Assembly (NCBI GenBank): GCA_964247055.1
Contig: OZ176052.1
Coordinates: 7,564,001 to 7,628,000, forward strand
Reading direction: 5' to 3'
Length of the DNA stretch: 64,000 bases
Origin: Paragordius varius
Lineage: Eukaryota; Nematomorpha
The position numbers and the translations under genes were made by a program. The notes beneath the pieces are model-generated. The model was not told where the DNA came from. It did no database searches and was given only the letters and a program-made list of their open reading frames with translations. Each line of letters begins with the position of its first letter. Positions within the stretch are counted from its first letter, which is position 1. Below, in pieces: positions 46,122 to 57,433 of the stretch.

Positions 46122-48940
46122 ATGCAAAACCCAGTGGTTAATTTTACCTAATTTTTTAGCCTAAATTATACAAAAGTATAATTGATGATGTGGTATCAAA
46201 CAGCAAAGATATTTTTTTGGATGATGGTTTGGATGAACATATTTTATTGGACCTAAAGCAAGTTTGCCAAAATTTATAAAATGTGTTTTTCGAACTCCTT
46301 TGAAAATATATCCTATTTTTATGCGCCAAATTATTATATAGGTAGCCATAATTTTATCATATAAGCAATTTAATATTGTTTATATTTGGCTTTCGTTTTA
46401 CGCTTTTCCATTTACATAATTGCCCCATTTACTAATAAAAATTTAAAATTAGCTATTTAAAAACTTTGATTGGCTTAACACGATGAGCAATTGGTATTGA
46501 TTGCTCTTGATTTATTTGCTCTTGATTTTATTAAAATCAAATAATTGAATGGAATTTTTGAGTATTTATATATTTGATTATTATGTATTTATCTAAATGA
46601 TTCTATGTTGATTTTTTTTTTCTAACATCCTTAAACAATTTTCTTTGTAAAAATTAGTTTTATGGTTTATATAAAATCAAAATAAACATGATTTTTTTTT
46701 CTAAGCTTAAATATTTTCCAAATGATACAATTCCTTGATCCCGAATTTTGAACTAAGAAAATCATAATTTATTTGAAACTGAAAGTTTATCTTTGAATCG
46801 TGCCTACCACACCCGTATACATTAAAATATTATTTTTTAAAACGTCATTTAGAAAGCTAACGCATACTTTTAAAGTATTAACTCAAAAGTATCAACTTTT
46901 TCATATAACTCGATATAAAACATAATTGTTAACAATGTATTTTGATTTTTATCCTATTAAAAAATTAACATTTGCATAATTAGTGACCTGTTTATAATTA
47001 GTAAATTATATATCTTTATAAATCACTTGATCCGTATTTTATCAAAAAATACTTAAATATTAAAACTTTTTTTTTATTTTATACTCACGATTTATTAATA
47101 CTATCATCCTTGCATTCGATTCCTTATTCCATTTTATATTCAGTTTATAAAATAATTGAAATCTTTATCCAAATTAAACATATTTTATTTGTTTGCAAAA
47201 TGTTTATAGCATAATTTATTTTATTATAGTCAAAAAAACTAAATTTTATAGTTATGGTTGAATAAACTAAATGCATCGAAAGCGGTTGATTTTATGAACA
47301 CCGAATCCGAACATGTAATATCAACCCAGCTAGCTATCCAACAACATTTTGCTCAACAACAAGGTACAATTTTAATTTTCCTATTTTAAACTAGGGTTAA
47401 GATTTTGGGCCGTTCAAAAATAATATCGGGTCTGACCGCTTATTTCGGTTTCTAATCCAATTATGTTAAAAGTTTAATTTCTGTTTTGCAATAACCAATT
47501 ATATTGGTTTGATGTTTTTATTTATCAACCAATTATTCAAAATTGGTTATTCTAAAATTTCTTACAATAAATTTAATTTATATACCATTGTTTTTCATTT
47601 ATTGTATATAATGTTAATGTATTTTATATTACTTTATTGGTTATTTTAAATGGTCACAATCATGGTCATGAAAGCATTGATAATATAAAACAAGTTTTTT
47701 CATTTAAAAAGTGGTTTTCAACCTATAAATGTCGAGCATTTAAATCAATTTTAATTTGTTTTAAACTTTTTAGCTAATATAGCCGCAGCGATGGCTATGC
47801 AAAATAATACGTTGTACCAACAAGCTTATCTAAATCAAACCTTGGGATTCAACAAAGATGTTTGCTATCTTTATTTAATATATTATAGTGTTTTTATAAA
47901 TATTTAAAAAAATGATTTTTTGCTCATTAATACGGTGTTATGCAATTAAATTTATCATAAATATTTAGATTTGAACTCTAAAATAAAATTAATAATGTTA
48001 TTGTTTTATTTATTATTAGTGTTTATTTTTGAAGCAAGTTCACGTATGAAATTAGTTATTTTACTCTTAAATTAGAAAACTTTTTTTATATATAAATATT
48101 TCTGTAAACTTTTTATAAGAAATTGACCTCTAAAAAAATTTAGATATTTTACTTATAAATAAATGAGCGAGTTTATACTATATAATTAAATGTATACAGT
48201 ATTAAAAGTATTAAAGCGCTAAAAAACTAAGACAAATATTTTTTCAAAAATAGACAACTATATTATTTAAACCTTAATTTTTTTTAAACATAACTTATCG
48301 TTTTGGCATCCAAAATTAGGACTTTAATATGATACTTTTAAAGGGTATATAGAAGATAACGAGATTTAAAGTATGGTTGTTGTTATAAAAAATATTTGCC
48401 TTTTAAGTTTTTACATTTTCACATTGTATTAAACCAATTACACCCACAATTAATTTAGTCGACATCATCAAGTGCGGCCGCAGCTTTTGCGGCTATTCCC
48501 CCTCATTTGTATCAACACTTTCAAAGCGTAATCACTAATCATCCCAATTTCAAGCAAACACGTAAGAAAAATCAAAAATTTAACACACAATATTATCAAA
48601 TTATATATTCATTATGGAATACTAAGTATTTTCTTAAAAATTATAAAATTTGTGAAATAATGATTAACTAAACAAGAATCAATTTAAAAAAGATGCAACT
48701 TGAACACTATTCGCATCTTAGTTTCGTGGTTGTTAGAATTTATATTACGACACAACTATTTAACATCAAATTAGTTCAATATGTCCAACAATGCAATTTT
48801 GTGTATAAAAGTCGGTAGGGAAACTAACCCAAATTTACCATAATTAAACTGAATATTTTATATAAACATTAGATGTATAACCTTAAAATAATGATATTCT
48901 TATTTTTACCTTATATTTTTTGTAATTTAGATATCAAATT

Positions 48941-48971
<31 letters not shown>

Positions 48972-51900
48972 AATTTTTGAAATCTTATCAATATGTTTAT
49001 ATAATTTTTATCATAGAGAATACATTAAAGCCTCTTGTTTTGCCTCCGGCTACAAATCAATCCATGATGATGGGTTCGACGACATCTAAAATTCATTCTT
49101 TCTTGACAATGAATAACAATATGAATAATAATAATAAGAATGCTACTGCAAATTCCCATAATGTTTTGCCGCTTCAACAAAACAACAATGCTTCCCTGCA
49201 GCTCAGTAATAAAGTTAAAAGTGGCGATAATAATGATTTGACGGAACCTATCATACAAATTGATGGACAATTTGATAAGGGTTTACTTTAGATATTTTAT
49301 ATTAATTGTACATCTTATAACCTTAATTTTTAGATAGATACATTACATATAAGAGGAGAGAGAATGGTTAAATATTAATAGTGATATTTTTATTGTTTTT
49401 AAAATACCACAAATATTATTTACCGATTATATTTAAAATAGTTTGGTGTTTTTAGTAAAATCCATACCGATTTCGATTTAATTTTACAGATCATATGAAA
49501 AACGATATGATTTTTAATAAACCAAAAATGTTTTTATCTTTTTTTTATATATAAATCGATTTTATGCTAAATTTATAGATAATTAATATAATAATATCAC
49601 ATACCGTTTTGATAAGATTTCAAATTTATAAAGTTTGTAATAATATGAATGTATTTTTGTATAATTAAATAAAATCTCTATAACAAGATGGTAAACGACT
49701 ATTTTATATCTTTACTTATATCGATAATTATTTGTTGGGCTATTTTATTTTTTAGGTATCACTATTTATTTAATTTCCAATTAAATGATTCAGCTTTCTG
49801 TTCGGACCATTAGAAAAATAAACTACTAGTATTGAATATAAATAATGATGTTTAATATTGTTTTCTAAAAAAATGGAAAAGTTTGTTTAAAACATATAAA
49901 AGAGATCATAGGTAACACATATATCAAGTACCATATTAGATCATAAAGTTATACTCATCGATGTGTATGTTTTAAAAAAGACAGAAGTTAGAGCCTCGAA
50001 ATTAAAAAGGCGTCAGTCATAACAAAATGTTTTTTTTTCATGTCTTATAATAATGCATGAATTTTAGGCAATAAAGAGGGCAAAAATAATAGACAGATTT
50101 TTCAGCTTGATGGGAAATACGATGATGAAGAGGATGATAATGTTAATACTCCTGCATCAGACTTTCGACGACATCACAACAATAAGTATGGGGATAACGA
50201 GAGTATGGAACCGACAAAAATGCAAAAAAACAAAAGTAATATGTTTATTGCGCAGCTCTAATGACTTTTTTTTACAGTTTTACTAGTTTTATTTTAAATT
50301 ATTGTGCCAGATGGCATATAAACATTAAAGAGTAAATCTATTGTCTAAAACAAAAAAGCGAAAAAATACCTTTTTTCTATGTGCACTAAATTTACACCAT
50401 TTGTACACAAGTGTTTACTGGAAATGCTATCTGGCAATATACTACCTAGCAATGTATATTTATTGAATAATATCAAAATTCACTTTTCTTAATTTTTTTT
50501 ACTAAATAAAGTCCTAGTTTTTGGGATACACCCTTTTAAGTTGGATGCTGGGTATTCATAAGCCATTACATATATTGAACCAACAACAAAACACAAATTT
50601 ATGTTTTTAAAGATTAATTTTTTTCCCATATTATTAATACGATTTAATTTATATTAAAAAGGTTTATTATAACAAAAATTTCTAGATGCCCTATTCAGAA
50701 ATTGGTTATAGAATGGGATCTCTGTATATTATTTTTTAGATTTGTATTTTTATCAAAATAATTTCCGAATTGGATGTCGCTAGATTTTTTCATCGCTTAT
50801 TTTTGTAACTTTTTTAAAGATATGGATGTAATGTTATTAATACAAAAACTAAAATTCCAATTAATATACCATTTACAATATTCACCCTCAAATAAATTTT
50901 AAGACCCTAAATTACCTATATTTTTAAAAATTAAAATTTCGTTTAAATTAAAATAATACTGAAAAAATAATAAATAATGCCGTAAGGACATATTTCATAT
51001 TCATAATGAGTTATAAGTTCGAAAACACATAATTTTTAGGATGAATTTGAATTGTTCAAGGGTGAATTTGAGTTCCAGGGTAAATTTGTATTGTTAAACG
51101 GTGAATTTGAACTGTAATTGGTATATATAGATATTTTATATGGTTTACCAAATTTTAATCAAAGATGAACGAGACATATGTAATTTTAATTTTATAAAAT
51201 CTGCCATTAAAATAAAAACTTGCCTATTCTAAGATGGGATTCTCTCTGTATCCACGCTTAACCATAGGATTAAAAAATAAGTGCTGTTTTTACTGCCTTA
51301 AAACCTTATGTGTAATCTTAGATTATAATAATTTTAGTTTAAAAAATTTATGATCAATATTCCAGCATACAATACAATTATTAGTATTTGAGCGATTAAA
51401 GATAGCTCATATATTTCTTAATCTCATAAATTATTTTATCCCTCTAAAATTTGTTTTAGAAACCAAAACCCAAACAAACAATAATAAAGATACCACAAAT
51501 AATTTTGATTTGGAACAAAACGCAAACACGGTTAAGGGTGGAGGGGGTAGTGTGATTGTTCATAACCCACAAAGCAAAAGTAATAAAATGCAAACCAAAG
51601 TAACAACTTTACCGGATAATTCCAAACAAGATAACGAAAAGAAAGGTAATCAAATAAAAAAAATAAGTTTATGAAATAATATAATTTGATATATTTTGGG
51701 GGGGGGGGGACTTTTTTATTTAAGGATTATAAAACGAAAAAAGATTGGTTAAAATTGATATTTAAGGATAAAAAATTAAAATTGTTTTGCATTATTAATT
51801 AAAACACAACCAATGATTAAAAATATAAGATTTTTAGAAGCCAACTATTCGTCAATTATTAATGCTTTTAGGCAAAAAGCGGAAAAATGTTAATCACACC

Positions 51901-54900
51901 AAGTACAATGACCAAGTTCAAGAAGGCGATATTGATGGTATTTTATAAAAAAAACATTTTTTATTACCCTGGATTTTTTGATATTTATAAGGAACAAAGT
52001 TGTAAATAAATAACACAATCATCCCCAAACGTAATAACTTAGGTTGTATATGATAAACATCAAGAATTTAAAAACATGGTGCATATTTTAATATAATACT
52101 AATCTTTTTTTTACTAATTATGATTTGTCTGTATAATATTCCTTTTTATATTTATTTTTAAAAAAGTTTTTTATTTTTTGCTCTTAGCACATAATATTTT
52201 TATGTTCCAGATGAGTTGGAAAGTTCCACTTTTGATGACACTAATCCGGTCAATTCTATGGGCCTTTCCTCCGTATCGAATACTGATACACCCGGTTTTT
52301 TTGAACCGGTCGACGATGAATATGATGATGATGACGATTTGATTGACAAAGTTTGATTTTCTTTTCTTTCATAAATATTTTTACATCAAGGGCAGGCCGC
52401 TGCATTTGCAAAAATATAGGGGGATTAGTAAATATTTTATTAGATATATATATATATATATGTATGTATGTAAAAAAATTGAGAAAAAGCTTAATTAATA
52501 TTTATTTCATCAATTTTTTTAGTTCGATGCCAATCGGAAAGAATTACTATAAAATTTTGTTTGAAAATATCAATTAACAAATATTTTCTAAGCACATTTT
52601 TTAAAATGGTATTTGTTTTTTTTATTTGGTAATTTTCCAAATTTTTCGTAGGCCTCACATAAAATCTCGGAGATCCGCATGTTAGACACTTTTTTTACAT
52701 TACTATATTTGATAATTAGTATTTTGGATTTTTGATCGGTCAAAAATAAAAACTAGTCTGACCGCTTATAATGCATTCCATGGTCATGTATGTATAACCA
52801 CAAATGTATATAAAATATTGCCATTTATAAACCGTTCAAATTGGTATTAATAAATCAAATATATTAAAATCAATCAAACTAATATTAATGAAATTTAACA
52901 TTTTCACTATCTTTTGTTATATATTAATTCTACTCAGGTCATCACATAGGTTTAAAAGTTTGACTTATTATTTTATTGGCGGTTACGGTCATGAATGTAT
53001 ATATTTTATAAGATTCATGGGCCTGCTGAATAAAAACAATGCTTGATAGTATGTACCATTTTTTGAAAAAACATTGAATAAAAATAGGTACTTACTATCA
53101 TGTACGTACTTAAGTTTTTAGTATGTGTAAAATGTTTATTTTCATTTTGTTTTATTGTTTGTTTTCGATTTCATTCATAATATGCGTTTGAAAAATTCAT
53201 TATGTAAATTAGAAAGTCTATTTTGGAAAATAAATATCGATTATTAACCCATTATTTTAAAAAATGCAATTATTAATACACATTTATTTATAAATACACA
53301 AAAAATAAATTTGAATAATGTTTGAACAATCGAATCTCGTTTCATTTTGCCAGCCTTGAGTATTTGGGTTAGATCAAAATTTGTTTCACAATCCTCCACA
53401 TATTCAATATCAAAATATGAATTGCTTTCGAAATCTGTTAAGGGTTCGTTAAGATATTTGGATACATTATGTAATATGGAACATGTTAAAATAAGTTTTG
53501 GTATTCGTTTTAGACTTATACGAATTTTGTTACCGAGTATGGGAAATCGGGCCTGCATCTGACCGAAAACCCGCTCGATAATACTACTTTCAGAACAATG
53601 AAATTTATCGATTTTTTTCTCGTTATCGATAATCGTATTTTTGAGGGTTAGAAGCCAGGGTGATAGTGGATATCCATTATCACCTAACATTTTTGTTTGC
53701 ACATATAAATATCTATACGAATAATATTATATTAGTTCATTACACTGCTCAACAAGGTTTTGCACCACCCCATTATTTTTGCATTTTCTGATACCTAATG
53801 GCATGGAAAGGCCAAAACAAAAAAGAAAATTGAGGCCATTAATAGGATTTTTCCAAAATTTAATTTTTAAATTTGTATTTAATTCAAAAATAACTATTAT
53901 TCCTTGTGTACATATGTTTGGATGGATGGGATGGATCTCTGTTGTCAAGGGGTCCCTTGCCCGTCATGTTTAAATATTCAAACAAGCAAGTCGATAGAAG
54001 TAATATTCCATGCATGGATAACAAATTCTAGGCATTAAATAAGATACTAAACTAGCTAAGAGCCAAAGTATTAAAAGTCTAAAAGGGGCTTATGTATAGT
54101 GTGATAGATATGGGCGGCTGCACAAGCTCTGCATATCCCCCAAGCGATCCTATAATTATGCCAGTGGCAAAGATAACAATAAGTAATCGTAAAGTCCGAT
54201 AAGAGAGACTTGCAAGCAAAATCGTGGCAAATTGACATGTCAAATTAACCAATTTACAGAATAAAGTTAGATAAATTCTACAATTAAATTGAATATAAAT
54301 TAGGTAAATACAAATGGTTCAACCCCATAACAGTAAATTCTACTAAAAGTGGCTACACAACATTCATCTGAAATTCAAAATACAAAACAACCAATAATTT
54401 TTAAAAAATAAGGTATATCTACTAGGTATAAATAGAAGGATTTTTTATAAAAACTAACTCAAGAGAAAAAGTCTAATAAGTACTCGAAAGAACGAAATCT
54501 AACAAAAAAAATATAGCCTATCTGAAAGCCGAAGGTTTAAACCATAGAATGCCTATTTTAGTATTTTTTTAAAAAATTTTTATATGTGTTAAAAATTCAC
54601 TTGAAAAAAAAAGACTAAATTTTGACGTTTAAGTCCGTACTATTTTTTTCTCTCTGATATTTAAATGACATATTTATATTCAAAAGATAGAGTTTAAAAC
54701 GCTTTATTAAATGATATTAAGTTTATAATATAATAACATTTTATTATAAAGTTATACTTAATTTTCTCTCGATTTTCTCTTGTTTTTGAAAAATTAAAAA
54801 ACCTATAAAATTTCAAAATTCTGATTGGCGGGATCAAAAATTTTTTCAAATTCGGTTTTAAAACACTGAAATTAGTCATAATTTAAAAAGTTTGAGTGGT

Positions 54901-57060
54901 GGTGCTTAAAAATGTCCAAATTTGTCGACTAGTGTTATGAATGATATAAATCCTCCAAAAAGATTCTGAATTAAAGATATATATAATTTTTAACCTATAC
55001 AAAATATGAAAAGGTCATTTTATCCTAGTCATAAATCGAATTTGAATAAATCAGTGGTTAATATAGAAAATAGCCGCATTCAAAAATATTCATACAAATA
55101 TATATATATGTATAATATATAAAATTTAAATGTTTATAATATAAAGTTAAGGTCATTATAAAGTATATAAACTCAAATTTTTTACACAAAAAAGAATTGA
55201 CGGAAGAAAATGATATAATTGTGGACATTCTCGAAAAAATCCAATATTTTTTAAAACGTAATACTATCTCAATAAAAAAACAAAGAAATGAAGTATACAA
55301 AAAAATACAAGTAGAAATTAAAAATATGAATGACAAATATATGAACAAATCCCAAATCAGAAAAAAAATCAACAACATGAAATCACAAATCAAATTAAAG
55401 TTCGATAATTCGAAATCTGGAATGAAAACAATTTTAAAAACCTGGGAAATTAAATGCAATCATTAATTTTTGATACAGAAAAACCTATCGAAAAAATACA
55501 GGGCGCGGTATATTCAGACGGGGAAATATTGATTGATGTAGATGATGACATAGAAAATCCGAGTATAATTATTATTTAAAAATAGAAATCAAATCAGACA
55601 CGAAGGAATCAAAACCGAGTATTTGTTTATATAATGGAAAGGTAAAAAAGAATCCATCTACAAGGAACTGATATCACTGCAAATTGAGCTCACAAAGCTC
55701 AAAATAGACAAAGAAAAAAAATTCTTATTAATAATATAACAAATGATATTTAATAAATATATTGATATGTTTATATTTATTTAAAAATACATATATCTTA
55801 ATATTTTTATGAAAATATAACCGATATTATTTTAAGTGAAAAAATAATAGTTTAAAATGTTGCCATTTACCAGCTTAAAAAAAACCAGTAGGTACTTGGA
55901 ATTTGTAAAAAGACAATTTTTATTCAATGATATTTGTCAGTATATACTGGTAAACATAGTACGTACTGGATAGTAAAAGCAATATATTTTTTTATTCAAT
56001 ACATAGCTAGTATATACTGGAAAAAACCTAGTTTTTAGTATATACTAGCTTTTATTCAGCAGGCCCCATATGAACGATAAAATAGGAAATAAAAAATAAA
56101 TTTATTAAAAAATCAAATTTTCGCCCAATGGCATCATTAGAAGTTGTTTAATATTAAATTTGAAATAATGTTATACAAAAATAAAATAAATTGAAATTAA
56201 ATAATCAATAATTATTTTTATATATAAATAACCGGTGTGATTCAAGCCTAATAACGGATTAATTTTAATGTATATGACAGTTATTTACAAATTTTAGAAT
56301 ATTTTTATTAAATTTTATATACGGTTGTTATAGGGCCTTGACGAAGCAGATTTTGAAGATTATGAAAATGATCTCAAAAATGAATCATCCTCTCCTACAA
56401 ATTTGGAGGTTATAAGCTTAAAATATAATCTAAAATTTGCCTACGTTTTTATTTTAAGCCTAATTTTTGTCAAATAAATGCCTTTGTGATTGATCATGTC
56501 AATAAAAATTTTTGCATTAAAGATGAAAAAGATATGTTTTAACCAGAATTTCATTTTTTCAAAAAATTACCCTCTTTAAATTATATGGGTTAATCTTTAT
56601 TATAAAAAGTAAAACTGCCATAAAATTTCAACAAAATAAACACAAATTTTTATATAAATAAATCGATTCAATGAACTTTAGGAGCCACTTAACTCAGGCG
56701 ATGATGTTAGCGAAGATCAGGATGCGGCTGAGCTCTTTGATACCGATAATATAGTCGTTTGTCAATATGAAAAGGTATATTTAGTTATAATTTTTTTTAA
56801 AAAAAACTCGCATCTGGACCATTTAAATCTTTTTCCAGTAAATGAAAACGTTCTCTTCTCTTCTAGATTGACTAGGAAAAGGTTTTTATAAATTAGAAAT
56901 AAAAAATGATTGATTGGGAAATCCAAATTTATGCATATTATATCACATATAGATTACAAGAAGTCGAAATAAGTGGAAATTTTATTTCAAAGATGGCATT
57001 ATGAATTTAAACGGAAAAGATTATGTCTTTCAACGGGCTTTAGGTGAGGCTGAATGGTAG
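46122..57060 (+). CDS. GTF2A1: Transcription factor IIA large subunit (alpha/beta precursor), 13 exons
   Basis: Basal factor that stabilises TBP on promoters. Exons: 46122-46136, 46160-46261, 47252-47363, 47774-47859, 48459-48561, 49017-49280, 50068-50235, 51460-51645, 51872-51937, 52211-52350, 56334-56408, 56682-56774, 56953-57060. They join in frame to 505 residues; the human protein has 376. N-terminal helical-bundle part: VPKLYKSIIDDVV, IFLDDGLDEHILLDLK, LWLNKLNASKAVDF. The middle is Gln/Asn-rich and unconserved. An acidic stretch (DDEYDDDDD) precedes the C-terminal beta-barrel part: EPLNSGDDVSE, LFDTDNIVVCQYEK, TRSRNKWKF, KDGIMNLNGKDYVF, ending GEAEW as in other animals. Two sites fit the Taspase1 consensus, QIDG (220-223) and QLDG (240-243). 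Intron 1 is 23 bp; intron 10 (4 kb) contains a Harbinger element. Confidence 0.96.
46137..46159 (+). other. GTF2A1: Ultrashort intron, 23 bp (TFIIA intron 1)
   Basis: Starts GTTAAT, ends TTTTAG. Removal joins MQNPV to PKLYKSIID, matching the conserved VPKLY at the start of the family. An alternative donor three bases upstream would make it 26 bp and drop the Val. Phase 0. Confidence 0.82.
48940..48967. repeat. TA microsatellite
   Basis: About 28 bases of TA in TFIIA intron 5, some 50 bases before exon 6. Confidence 0.9.
49256..49267 (+). other. Candidate Taspase1 cleavage site QIDG
   Basis: Encodes Gln220-Ile-Asp222-Gly223 near the end of TFIIA exon 6. Taspase1 cuts between Asp and Gly in Q-[FILV]-D-G. 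The known TFIIA site is QVDG, in the same relative place, ahead of the acidic region. Confidence 0.6.
50103..50114 (+). other. Candidate Taspase1 cleavage site QLDG
   Basis: Encodes Gln240-Leu-Asp242-Gly243 in TFIIA exon 7, followed directly by the acidic KYDDEEDD. The acidic follow-on resembles the known TFIIA site more closely than the upstream QIDG does. Confidence 0.65.
53244..53948 (-). pseudogene. Harbinger transposase, C-terminal remnant
   Basis: The frame 53702-53244 contains LGDNGYPLSPWLLT and ERVFGQMQARFPIL...LTCSILHNVSKYL, the third catalytic region and downstream block of the DDE_4 nuclease. Upstream (53948-53727), HPSKHMYTR-like residues seem to derive from the segment around the first catalytic Asp, but in shifted frames. 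The earlier domain is missing, so it cannot be active. Confidence 0.75.
55197..55579 (+). pseudogene. Harbinger accessory Myb/SANT-like DNA-binding protein remnant
   Basis: The frame 55197-55466 encodes a basic, helical 89-residue segment (KKQRNEVYKKIQVEIK, NKSQIRKKINNMKSQIK) like the trihelix Myb/SANT proteins paired with Harbinger transposases. A shifted frame continues with FDTEKPIEKIQG and DVDDDIENPS. Assignment rests on context and composition. Confidence 0.55.
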
Positions 57061-57175
57061 TATAATTATATACCATGATTGCTAACAAATAACTGCACTA
57101 GCTTGTCTGCTTTTTTGGAATTTATTGATGTGCTCTATATATATATGATGATCAACAAATTTTTACTACATGTTA

Positions 57176-57182
<7 letters not shown>

Positions 57183-57207
<25 letters not shown>

Positions 57208-57209
57208 CA
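57183..57209. repeat. TA microsatellite
   Basis: About 26 bases of TA between the converging TFIIA and cyclin L genes. Confidence 0.9.
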
Positions 57210-57343
57210 ATATTTTATTAATAATTATATTTGTTTGTCATATTTTATCGCTCTCATCATATTATCCTTTTGATAGTCATCACATTATATGCTCATACAT
57301 TTTTTGCAGACATATCAAATCATCCCTATCATATATAATTCCA

Positions 57344-57349
57344 AATAAA
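57344..57349 (+). terminator. GTF2A1: Poly(A) signal of the TFIIA gene
   Basis: First good AATAAA after the TFIIA stop, 283 bases downstream. It comes 46 bases before the opposing signal of cyclin L. Confidence 0.5.
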
Positions 57350-57394
57350 TTATTAATTTTGAAATATACAAAGGAATAAATTATGATTCCAACA

Positions 57395-57400
57395 TTTATT
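57395..57400 (-). terminator. Poly(A) signal of the cyclin L gene
   Basis: AATAAA on the minus strand, 34 bases past the cyclin L stop codon. Confidence 0.55.
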
Positions 57401-57433
57401 AGATATTTACAAAGAAATAGGTATTTATAATTT

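Larger units (their letters stand above)
53019..56066. mobile_element. PIF/Harbinger DNA transposon in TFIIA intron 10
   Basis: 3,048 bp with 17-bp terminal inverted repeats GGGCCTGCTGAATAAAA, flanked by CAT on each side (3-bp target duplication). It carries a minus-strand transposase remnant and a plus-strand Myb/SANT-like gene remnant, the two-gene layout typical of this superfamily. The sequence between them lacks most of the transposase front half. Confidence 0.85.

Noticed and set aside
46161-46349. Minus-strand 62-residue frame
   Set aside because: Antisense shadow of TFIIA exon 2.
47400-52800. Shared words such as TCTGACCGCTTAT at 47430 and 52760
   Set aside because: May be an old dispersed repeat, but ends and length could not be defined.
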